This document shows positions 1-5,275 of a stretch of 5,875 bases of DNA, in pieces. Made by a program: the position numbers and the translations under genes. Numbering within the stretch: the first letter of the stretch is position 1; each line of letters starts with the position of its first letter. Origin of the DNA: CAZAPZ01 sp964487285 (GTDB taxonomy: Bacteria; Campylobacterota_A; Desulfurellia; JAADFJ01); NCBI GenBank assembly GCA_964487285.1, contig CAZAPZ010000097.1, forward strand, positions 1 to 5,875, given 5' to 3'. Below the pieces are notes generated by a model. That model was not told the origin of the DNA. It saw nothing but the letters and a program-made list of their open reading frames with translations, and made no database searches.

Positions 1-206
1 CCGCTCTTGCTTCGGCTTAAGGAGAGAATTCAAAAAGAGGGCATTTCTACTTTGCTCATTTAGGACATTACAACTTTGCGCGTACAGGTTGCTCCACACC
101 TGAATAGCTTTTACAATATCGAGACCTCTGAGCTTATAGGAGTATTTTTTGCTCCTTTTTGGTTATGGAAACCGACCTGCCTGCTCGCCCGTAACGCTCT
201 AACGGA
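1..206. other. Non-coding left edge, possible insertion-element end
   Basis: No gene is supported here. The stretch lies downstream of glk and reaches the window edge. It holds two imperfect direct repeats (39-55 and 63-79), a 5-bp inverted repeat (CAGGT 85-89 with ACCTG 98-102), and a short hairpin (AGGAG 138-142, CTCCT 152-156) followed by T's on the plus strand. That hairpin could be a weak plus-strand terminator for something left of the window, but its stem is too short to call. On the plus strand, a frame open from the edge runs 20 codons to TAG at 61-63. It could be the tail of a transposase or chance. No convincing rho-independent terminator for glk is visible on the minus strand. Confidence 0.35.
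39..79. repeat. Two degenerate 17-nt direct repeats, 24-nt period
   Basis: GGGCATTTCTACTTTGC (39-55) and GGACATTACAACTTTGC (63-79) match at 14 of 17 positions and start 24 nt apart. Repeats of the form GGACATT...CTTTGC, spaced by roughly two helical turns, resemble subterminal transposase-binding repeats near the ends of some insertion sequences. That resemblance is recollection, not a search. The repeat itself is seen directly; the link to a mobile element is inference, and no family is assigned. Confidence 0.45.
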
Positions 207-1211
207 TCATAGGTAATTTAATCCGAATATAGCCGCTCCAAACAAGGCCGTTTTAGGGTTAAGTATTACATATACTGGAACTTTCGTCAGCATACTTGTA
301 AATCGGCCTTTGTCTGTAAACGATTTCATGAATAGTCCCGTTTTTAGCAGCGACAGAATTCTTGGCGGAATTCCACCGCCAAGGTAAACTCCTCCATTTG
401 CCATTATTTTCAATGCCATATTGCTTGATTCCGCCCCAAGAATAGAGATGAACAGATTAACGGCGGCACTACATAATCGGCAATCTGTTTTTGGATTCAA
501 TGCCGCTGATATAATTGAAGGATTTATATCGTCTGTTTTCGATAACTTATAGGTGAGCCAATCAGGTTCATCGGCATATCCTGTATCTTTTAAATAATGA
601 TATATATTTGTTAAGCCCATACCTGAGCAGACCCTTTCATAGCTTACCCTACCTCCCAATTTAGTTTGAAGATAATATAATAAACTTGATTGAAGATAGT
701 TGGTCGGTGCAAAATCAGTATGTCCTCCCTCTGATGCATGGGCATGATAAGAATTATCGTCATAAGTAAGATATGCTTCACCTAAACCTGTTCCCGGGGC
801 AATCACCGCAATGGCTCCATCATCAACTTTTATGCCTTTATTAATTGTATATAAATCACTCTTTTTCAATAAAGGAACAAAATTGGAAACTGATACGAGA
901 TCGTTTAGTAGCTTTACGGATTTGAAAGAAAATTTCGCTCTTAGGTTTATTTCATTTATTATCCAAGGTAAATTAGTAATAGTTGAACTGCCATGTATTA
1001 CGGGACCCGCCACTCCAAAGCATGCCTTATCAACATTATACTTAATATCTGATAAAAATTCAGCGATAATTGTCGTAAGACTATCATAATGAGTACTTGG
1101 AAAAGTTTTTTCCAACAATGTGTTGCGGCAGCTTTCGTGTGAAAATAGCGCCAAGGTAGTTTTTGTACCTCCAATATCGCCAGCTAAAAGAAGACCGTTT
1201 TTTTCAGTCAT
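207..1211 (-). CDS. glk: Glucokinase (Glk family)
   Basis: Cytosolic ATP-dependent kinase that converts glucose to glucose-6-phosphate at the entry to glycolysis. The 334 residues are close to the roughly 320 usual for the bacterial Glk family. An N-terminal phosphate-binding motif GDIGGTK is at residues 11-17. NLPW (80-83) leads to LLND, where N103 and D104 align with the sugar-binding Asn-Asp of Escherichia coli Glk. APGTGLGEAY (138-147) is a second nucleotide-binding loop. EGGHTDFAP (161-169) supplies E161 and H164, YERVCSG supplies E192, and GGVYLGGGIPPR lies at 273-284. These order and motif features point to Glk (PF02685) rather than a ROK kinase, whose zinc-binding cysteine motif is absent. 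The ATG is the only good start: no in-frame ATG, GTG or TTG lies between it and the upstream in-frame stop. It has no Shine-Dalgarno site, and a tiny upstream ORF overlaps it. The gene is separated from the right-hand operon by 311 nt. Confidence 0.95.
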   Translation of the reverse strand: MTEKNGLLLAGDIGGTKTTLALFSHESCRNTLLEKTFPSTHYDSLTTIIAEFLSDIKYNVDKACFGVAGPVIHGSSTITNLPWIINEINLRAKFSFKSVKLLNDLVSVSNFVPLLKKSDLYTINKGIKVDDGAIAVIAPGTGLGEAYLTYDDNSYHAHASEGGHTDFAPTNYLQSSLLYYLQTKLGGRVSYERVCSGMGLTNIYHYLKDTGYADEPDWLTYKLSKTDDINPSIISAALNPKTDCRLCSAAVNLFISILGAESSNMALKIMANGGVYLGGGIPPRILSLLKTGLFMKSFTDKGRFTSMLTKVPVYVILNPKTALFGAAIFGLNYL

Positions 1212-1272
1212 TATTATTATAGCAGCGTAAAGAAGATCTAAGGTTTCGAATTAAAAGCAACAATAAGTCCAT
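1204..1272 (-). CDS. Tiny ORF overlapping the glk start (22 aa)
   Basis: A 22-codon frame that begins MDLLLLLIRNL and ends in TGA inside codons 2-3 of glk. The junction reads ATGACTGA, an 8-nt stop/start overlap. Its own ATG overlaps the stop of the preceding tiny ORF (TGATG). No homology is recognised, and a five-leucine run followed by basic residues is not enough to assign a function. The arrangement is what translational coupling to glk would need, since glk lacks its own ribosome binding site. It may equally be a chance frame, or the shifted continuation of a decayed gene. The frame and overlaps are seen; expression is inference. Confidence 0.3.
   Translation of the reverse strand: MDLLLLLIRNLRSSLRCYNNND
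1216..1224 (-). promoter_or_regulatory. Extended -10 element directly before glk
   Basis: On the minus strand TGCTATAAT is an exact TGn-TATAAT extended -10 (hexamer 1216-1221, TG at 1223-1224). Only four bases separate the hexamer from the glk ATG, so a start 5-7 nt downstream of the hexamer would fall on the ATG itself and give a leaderless message. No good -35 lies 16-18 nt upstream, but extended -10 promoters often do without one. The match is exact, but such AT-rich hexamers arise by chance in this composition. Confidence 0.35.
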
Positions 1273-1319
1273 CAATCTTCAATTCCTAAAATCTTCTTAG
1301 AATTCAACGACATCCCCAT
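1272..1319 (-). CDS. Tiny ORF with own ribosome binding site (15 aa), possible leader or gene remnant
   Basis: A 15-codon frame, MGMSLNSKKILGIED, ending in TGA that overlaps the next tiny ORF start (TGATG). It has the best initiation context in the gap: GGGAAGG seven bases before ATG, about 25 nt below a plausible transcription start. The peptide resembles, from memory, the beginning of aspartate carbamoyltransferases (K-x-L-L-G-I-E-D-L-style N-termini). It could therefore be the stump of a lost gene rather than a leader peptide. No attenuator-like codon run is present. Function is unknown. Confidence 0.35.
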   Translation of the reverse strand: MGMSLNSKKILGIED

Positions 1320-1326
1320 AGATTTA

Positions 1327-1333
1327 CCTTCCC
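1327..1333 (-). promoter_or_regulatory. Ribosome binding site for the 15-aa ORF
   Basis: GGGAAGG on the minus strand lies seven bases before the ATG at 1319, a good purine-rich match and spacing. It is the only convincing Shine-Dalgarno site in the gap upstream of glk. It therefore suggests that ribosomes load here and may reach glk by coupling. Confidence 0.5.
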
Positions 1334-1350
1334 AAAAACATCAAACTTTA

Positions 1351-1378
1351 AATATACCGCTTATTTGAATTTTTGCAA
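1351..1378 (-). promoter_or_regulatory. Sigma70-like promoter upstream of glk
   Basis: On the minus strand TTGCAA (1373-1378) and TATATT (1351-1356) are separated by 16 nt. They match the consensus -35 at 4 of 6 and the -10 at 5 of 6 positions. The predicted start near 1344 would give a leader of about 130 nt before glk, with the ribosome binding site and first tiny ORF close behind. The order promoter, ribosome site, ORF adds some weight. By motif alone it is only moderately convincing. Confidence 0.4.
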
Positions 1379-1489
1379 TGAAGATTAATGCGACCGCTGT
1401 ATATCATAAATCAATAGAAATTTTGAACCTAATGGTTATTTAACGATATATTTGACATCTATAATTACTTATCAAGCTTACGCATCTAA

Positions 1490-1502
1490 CATAATTATTA
1501 TG
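1490..1502. repeat. 13-nt palindrome just downstream of the cyclase gene
   Basis: CATAATAATTATG is a perfect 6-bp inverted repeat around one central base, 20 nt beyond the diguanylate cyclase stop. It lacks a following T-tract, so it is a poor terminator. It could be a small protein-binding site or chance in AT-rich DNA. Confidence 0.25.
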
Positions 1503-1522
1503 CCGTGATTGCTCAAATGTCC

Positions 1523-2923
1523 TTATGTAGATATTTTGTTTTTGCCGCTTTTTTTTGATTTGTACATGGCTTTGTCAGCCTTTTCGATTAAGATGTTTGT
1601 ATCATCTGAAGAATCAAGCCGGGCTAATCCTATACTTATCGTAACAGAAAACTTTTTTTCGTTAACCTGAAATTGGAGAGATTCAATATTTCTTCTTACT
1701 TTTTCGGCAACCACAAGAGCAGCTTTCAAATCTGCATGCGGCATAAGTATTAAAAACTCTTCACCGCCAAATCTTGCAAATTTATCACTTTTTCTTATAT
1801 TATTAATTGCAGATTCAACTATTTTTTTCAATACTACATCTCCGGCTTTATGACCATAGTTATCATTAACACTTTTGAAATTGTCTATGTCGAGAAATAA
1901 CATTGATACAGGAAAATTATGCCTCTTTGACAATTCGATGTTGTCACTTATGTGCTTAAAGATAGCCATTCGAGTCAAAGCACCGGTCAAAAGATCAGTC
2001 GTAGCAATCTTCTCGGAAGCTTTCAAAACTTCTGTAAGTTTTTCAACACTCTTCTTGGAGTTCTCAAGCTCTTTGTTGAGATTTTTTACCCTCTCTTTAA
2101 ATACATCGGACTGCTGCTTTATGGATACGGCAATCGCTATAAGTTTAGTGCTCACGGATTCTATACTGCTCATATCTTTTGCGTTCTTTATAGCGTTTAT
2201 TTGATCATCCAGGTTTTCTGATATATCGCCGTCTGAAATCTCAAGCGTATGTATGGCGCTAAGCATTGCGTCTACGGCAACTGTAAATTTATCCTTCACT
2301 CCTTGCATCAGTCCGAACTCAAGTTCCCGTTTCCGGCCGCCTAAAAGGTACAGCTTTTGTCTTATTCCAATTTTTACTAAATCATCCGGCTCTTTTAACA
2401 GCCGGCCAAATAACGCAGCCAGGTTATCATTATATCTTTTTATATCTTCCGTTACAAATTGATCGGGCAAGTTCATTGACAACGCCGCATAAAATGTCTC
2501 GGATAAATCTCTTCTTATTGTTGTTATTTCCAGTTCGGATAAATTCATTGATAAAATAATGTCATCAATCTTTTTTAAATCATCAATACCTGAAAAAGAA
2601 TTTGCGATGTTCATTATCTGTTCCGTCATAGTATCTCGTTTTTCACCGGTCAGCAGATTAAACAACTTCGCCAGATTTGAAATATTTTTTGCTGCAAGTT
2701 TCTCAAATTTTTCCTGAGAATCTTCATATTCAAGAATGATATTAAAGATTTCCTTTTGAAGATTCTTTAAATCCCCATACTCTAAACTACCTTCAAGCTT
2801 ATCTGCAACACTCTTCTTGACAGAATCATCTATATGAGGCATATGTGAAACCAAAACCTTTATTGTATTGGTAAAAACCTTTTTTTGATTCTTATTTGTT
2901 GTAAAATCTTTTCCAAAAATCAT
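1523..2923 (-). CDS. Diguanylate cyclase, GGDEF domain with unrecognised helical N-terminus
   Basis: Probable cytosolic synthase of cyclic di-GMP from two GTP. The C-terminal GGDEF domain spans about residues 305-466. It has DLLTGALTR at 310-318 (Thr where the usual motif has Asn), LDIDNFK with metal ligand D345, N353-D354 in the GTP-binding segment, and catalytic GGEEF at 386-390. RKSD at 377-380, five residues before GGEEF, is an intact RxxD inhibitory site, so product feedback is expected. The active-site residues are all present. Residues 1-265 are charged and helical without transmembrane segments and match no sensor domain I know. Residues 268-305 look like a coiled coil linking it to the cyclase. 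The ATG directly follows the HAD gene's TAG, with GTGGA seven bases upstream, so translation is probably coupled. It is the last gene of the operon. The signal it senses cannot be told from the sequence. Confidence 0.93.
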   Translation of the reverse strand: MIFGKDFTTNKNQKKVFTNTIKVLVSHMPHIDDSVKKSVADKLEGSLEYGDLKNLQKEIFNIILEYEDSQEKFEKLAAKNISNLAKLFNLLTGEKRDTMTEQIMNIANSFSGIDDLKKIDDIILSMNLSELEITTIRRDLSETFYAALSMNLPDQFVTEDIKRYNDNLAALFGRLLKEPDDLVKIGIRQKLYLLGGRKRELEFGLMQGVKDKFTVAVDAMLSAIHTLEISDGDISENLDDQINAIKNAKDMSSIESVSTKLIAIAVSIKQQSDVFKERVKNLNKELENSKKSVEKLTEVLKASEKIATTDLLTGALTRMAIFKHISDNIELSKRHNFPVSMLFLDIDNFKSVNDNYGHKAGDVVLKKIVESAINNIRKSDKFARFGGEEFLILMPHADLKAALVVAEKVRRNIESLQFQVNEKKFSVTISIGLARLDSSDDTNILIEKADKAMYKSKKSGKNKIST

Positions 2924-3529
2924 CTATTTATCCACAATCTGTCCAATACTATGAACATCCTTAACTCTAATATCGGCATATTCCGAATCAGATTCCCCCA
3001 CAAGTATCGTAGTAAAACCTGCTTTTTTGGCACTTCTGATATTTCTTGGAAAATCATCAACCATAATATTTTCGCCTTTGAAATTTTTCGTAATTGTGTC
3101 AAATACAATTTTTTCGGGTTTTGCATGATAATTAAAAAAGCCGGTGTCAAAAATAGATTCGAAACATTCCGTTATACCAAGGGCAGATAAAACAGATTTC
3201 GCATGCTTTGCGGAGGCATTTGTAAAAATAAATTTCCTATGTTTGATATTTTTCAAAGTCTTATTTAACTGTACATCTTTTTTAATAAACCTGCTTACAT
3301 CAATATCATGAACAAAATACAAATATTCTTCCGGATCAATAGAAAAATTCTTCATTAACCCCCTCAGCGTTGTTCCATATCGATTAAAATAGTCCTTTCT
3401 GTACAAGTCGGCTTTATCTTTGTCTATATCAAGAAGTTTCATAACAAACATTCTTATTCTTAAATCAATAAGCCTAAAAAGACTTGGTTTTTGATAAAGT
3501 GTATTGTCCAAATCAAAAAACCAGGTCAT
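2924..3529 (-). CDS. HAD hydrolase, pyrimidine 5'-nucleotidase type
   Basis: A 201-residue haloacid dehalogenase-superfamily phosphatase. All four motifs are present: FDLDNTLY with nucleophile D6 and acid/base D8, FTNAS with T103, AKPEK with K137, and VDDFPRN with D158-D159 for magnesium. The opening FDLDNTLYQ...LFRLIDLRIRMFV and the small helical cap between motifs I and II match the SDT1-like pyrimidine 5'-nucleotidase group, which removes phosphate from UMP or CMP. Substrate range varies widely within HAD proteins, so the exact substrate is inferred. Start: ATG puts motif I at residue 5, as normal. However, the only Shine-Dalgarno-like sequence (AGGTGAG, 3554-3560) lies 24 nt away and so is poorly placed. 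The stop TAG abuts the diguanylate cyclase ATG. Confidence 0.88.
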   Translation of the reverse strand: MTWFFDLDNTLYQKPSLFRLIDLRIRMFVMKLLDIDKDKADLYRKDYFNRYGTTLRGLMKNFSIDPEEYLYFVHDIDVSRFIKKDVQLNKTLKNIKHRKFIFTNASAKHAKSVLSALGITECFESIFDTGFFNYHAKPEKIVFDTITKNFKGENIMVDDFPRNIRSAKKAGFTTILVGESDSEYADIRVKDVHSIGQIVDK

Positions 3530-3538
3530 GGTAGTGCT

Positions 3539-3569
3539 AATAATAGTAAATAGCTCACCTGTTATTATT
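3539..3569. repeat. AT-only inverted repeat upstream of the HAD gene
   Basis: AATAATA (3539-3545) and TATTATT (3563-3569) can pair around a 17-nt loop. On the minus-strand transcript the loop carries AGGTGAG, the only ribosome-binding-like sequence in the 65-nt gap between the four-cysteine gene and the HAD gene. The stem has no G-C pairs and would be weak, so a regulatory role is speculative. Confidence 0.2.
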
Positions 3570-3594
3570 CCCTATGCAGTAGTCTCATCATGGT

Positions 3595-3759
3595 TTACGC
3601 ATTTTTTTCTTTCCACTCTTTTTCTTTTACAACTTTCGTCCTAATATCTTTTGTATAATCAGGACAATTAAAGGATAAATCTGCGGGCATACTAAATTTC
3701 TTTGAACAATTCTCTCTCCATGCACATACAACACACAGCGACCGAGTTTTACTTTCCAT
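3595..3759 (-). CDS. Small four-cysteine protein, putative metal binder (54 aa)
   Basis: A 54-residue frame beginning MESKTRSLCVVCAW and ending in TAA. It has four cysteines, C9-x2-C12-x5-C18-x13-C32, then PDYTKD and a lysine/glutamate-rich tail. CxxC plus two further cysteines in so short a soluble protein suggests a zinc site or Fe-S cluster. There is no signal peptide or membrane segment. I recall similar short CxxCAWR...C-PDYT-D proteins annotated as hypothetical in Deltaproteobacteria, but cannot verify that here. ATGGAAAGTAA joins its start to the end of leuA, an 11-nt overlap. With no strong ribosome site, it is probably translated by coupling to leuA. Codon use and the placed cysteines argue for a real gene despite its size. 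Its function is unknown; substrate or redox sensing beside leuA is conceivable but unsupported. Confidence 0.72.
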   Translation of the reverse strand: MESKTRSLCVVCAWRENCSKKFSMPADLSFNCPDYTKDIRTKVVKEKEWKEKNA

Positions 3760-5275
3760 TCTTATAAAACATATTTTTATTTATTGAATCCAAAAATGCA
3801 ATAGCTGAAGCTTGAACAACATCGGTATGCGTACCCATCCCAATGATTGTTTTGCCTGTATCGTCAAAATGCACTTTAACATGAACCATTCCCATGGCAT
3901 CCTTACCTTCTCCCACAGACTTAATCTGGTAGTCCTCGAGTTTTACTTTGATACCGACAATTCTCTCAATCGCTTTGTAAGCTGCATCAACCGGGCCGTT
4001 GCCTTGCGCGGCGTCAACTATGCTGCTACCATTTTTGATGAGCCCAACGGTTGCAGTAGGCATACTGCTGTTTCCACTCACAACCTGAAGCTTATCTAGT
4101 TTGAAAACATCGGGAACAGTTTTAGACTGACTTGCCGCAAGCGCATAAAGGTCATCATCGGTAATCTCTTTCTTTTTATCGGCGAGCAATTTAAAGCGCT
4201 CGAATATGTTTTGCATAGAAGCTTCATCAATATTGTCAAATCCAAGCTCGCTTATTCTATTAAGAATACCCTTTCGTCCTGAATGTTTGCCGAGAATAAG
4301 CTTATTGCCGCTTAGTCCTATATCTTCGGATTTCATAATCTCATATGTGGTCCGCTCTTTTATCACACCATCCTGATGAATTCCAGCCTCATGAGCAAAT
4401 GCATTAGCTCCTACAATAGCTTTGTTCCTCTGTATAAACATACCTGTCAATTGGCTGACAAGTTTACTTGTTCTATAAAGCTGCTTAATAGTAATTCCTG
4501 TCTGTACCTTGTAAAAATCTTGTCTTGTTTTTATAGCCATCACAATCTCCTCCAAGGATGCATTGCCGGCTCTCTCTCCAAGTCCATTTACCGTGCATTC
4601 AATCTGCCTGACTCCTGCCAAAATAGCAGACAGAGAATTTGCAACAGCCATTCCAAGATCATTATGACAATGAACACTTATTACAGCATTATTGATATTG
4701 CTCACATGGGACTTTAAGTATTTTATAATTGAGAAAAACTCCTGCGGCGTGGTATATCCAACAGTATCAGGTATATTAACAGTTACAGCGCCAGCTTCTA
4801 TTACGGCAGAAACAACATCGACAAGATAATTCAGTTCGGTTCTGGTTGCATCTTCGGCAGAAAACTCAACATCATCGGTAAACTGCTTTGCTAATTTAAC
4901 TGAATCTACAGCCCTTTTAAGCACTTCATCGTATGTCATCCTCAATTTCATCTTGACATGAACTGGGCTTGTAGCAATGAAGGTATGAATTCTTTTTCTT
5001 TTCGCCGGTTTTACTGCATTACCTGCAGCTTCTATATCTGATATTGACGCTCTTGCGAGACTTGCAATTATAGGACCTTCAACTTCTCTTGCCACTCTGT
5101 TGATAGCCTCAAAATCACCCGGGCTGGATGCAGCAAAACCCGCTTCTATAATATCTACATGGAGTTTTGCGAGTTGTTTCGCCACCTTAAGTTTTTCACC
5201 GGTATTAAGACTTGCTCCGGGCGATTGTTCTCCGTCTCTTAATGTTGTGTCAAATATCTTAATCTGTTCAAGCAT
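3749..5275 (-). CDS. leuA: 2-isopropylmalate synthase
   Basis: Catalyses the first committed step of leucine synthesis in the cytosol: acetyl-CoA plus 2-oxoisovalerate gives 2-isopropylmalate. The 508 residues fit the family (about 500-525). The catalytic TIM barrel starts with FDTTLRDGEQSPG at 8-20 (metal ligand D9, catalytic R13). It continues with EAGF near 44-47, VHCHNDLG at 201-208 (H202 and H204 bind the divalent metal) and NGLGERAGNAS at 230-240 (N238). The linker has GKHSGR at 329-334. The C-terminal regulatory dimer domain, about 390-500, includes GNGPVDAA (425-432) and is where leucine normally inhibits. It is full length, so feedback inhibition is expected. Homocitrate and citramalate synthases are related, but the length and complete LeuA-type ends favour LeuA. 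Its ATG has a strong AGGAGG and overlaps the pssA stop by 8 nt; its own 3' end overlaps the four-cysteine gene. Confidence 0.97.
   Translation of the reverse strand: MLEQIKIFDTTLRDGEQSPGASLNTGEKLKVAKQLAKLHVDIIEAGFAASSPGDFEAINRVAREVEGPIIASLARASISDIEAAGNAVKPAKRKRIHTFIATSPVHVKMKLRMTYDEVLKRAVDSVKLAKQFTDDVEFSAEDATRTELNYLVDVVSAVIEAGAVTVNIPDTVGYTTPQEFFSIIKYLKSHVSNINNAVISVHCHNDLGMAVANSLSAILAGVRQIECTVNGLGERAGNASLEEIVMAIKTRQDFYKVQTGITIKQLYRTSKLVSQLTGMFIQRNKAIVGANAFAHEAGIHQDGVIKERTTYEIMKSEDIGLSGNKLILGKHSGRKGILNRISELGFDNIDEASMQNIFERFKLLADKKKEITDDDLYALAASQSKTVPDVFKLDKLQVVSGNSSMPTATVGLIKNGSSIVDAAQGNGPVDAAYKAIERIVGIKVKLEDYQIKSVGEGKDAMGMVHVKVHFDDTGKTIIGMGTHTDVVQASAIAFLDSINKNMFYKNGK

Larger units (their letters stand above)
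1212..1522. other. 311-nt intergenic region upstream of glk
   Basis: AT-rich gap between the diguanylate cyclase stop and the glk start. From the cyclase side it contains the 13-nt palindrome CATAATAATTATG (1490-1502), a small AACC-N4-GGTT hairpin (1426-1437), a sigma70-like promoter (1351-1378), a ribosome binding site (1327-1333), two tiny ORFs (1204-1319) and an extended -10 element (1216-1224). No strong stem plus T-tract is visible on the minus strand, so the termination point of the upstream operon is unclear and read-through into glk is possible. Confidence 0.6.

Noticed and set aside
138..160. AGGAG-N9-CTCCT hairpin with T's on the plus strand
   Set aside because: The 5-bp stem and 9-nt loop are weak. 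It points the wrong way to terminate glk, so it is mentioned only in the left-edge entry.
811..1089. 92-codon plus-strand open frame
   Set aside because: It lies wholly antisense to glk, whose conserved motifs cover this stretch. The translation has no family signature or ribosome site.
1426..1437. AACC-N4-GGTT hairpin as terminator of the operon
   Set aside because: The 4-bp stem has no proper U-tract on the minus strand; too weak to call.
1452..1480. TTGACA on the plus strand followed by TATAAT-like sequence
   Set aside because: TATAAT is only three bases from TTGACA, and nothing like a -10 is found 16-18 nt away. No plus-strand gene follows.
1875..2221. Two overlapping plus-strand open frames of 109 and 89 codons
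   Set aside because: Antisense to the GGDEF and coiled-coil coding region; low-complexity hydrophobic and serine-rich translations typical of reverse complements of helical proteins.
2885..3190. Plus-strand 101-codon frame and minus-strand 76-codon frame over the HAD gene
   Set aside because: Both are alternative frames of the HAD coding sequence, whose four catalytic motifs fix the true frame.
3812..4717. Plus-strand frames of 95 and 113 codons
   Set aside because: Antisense to conserved LeuA sequence, with no recognisable product.
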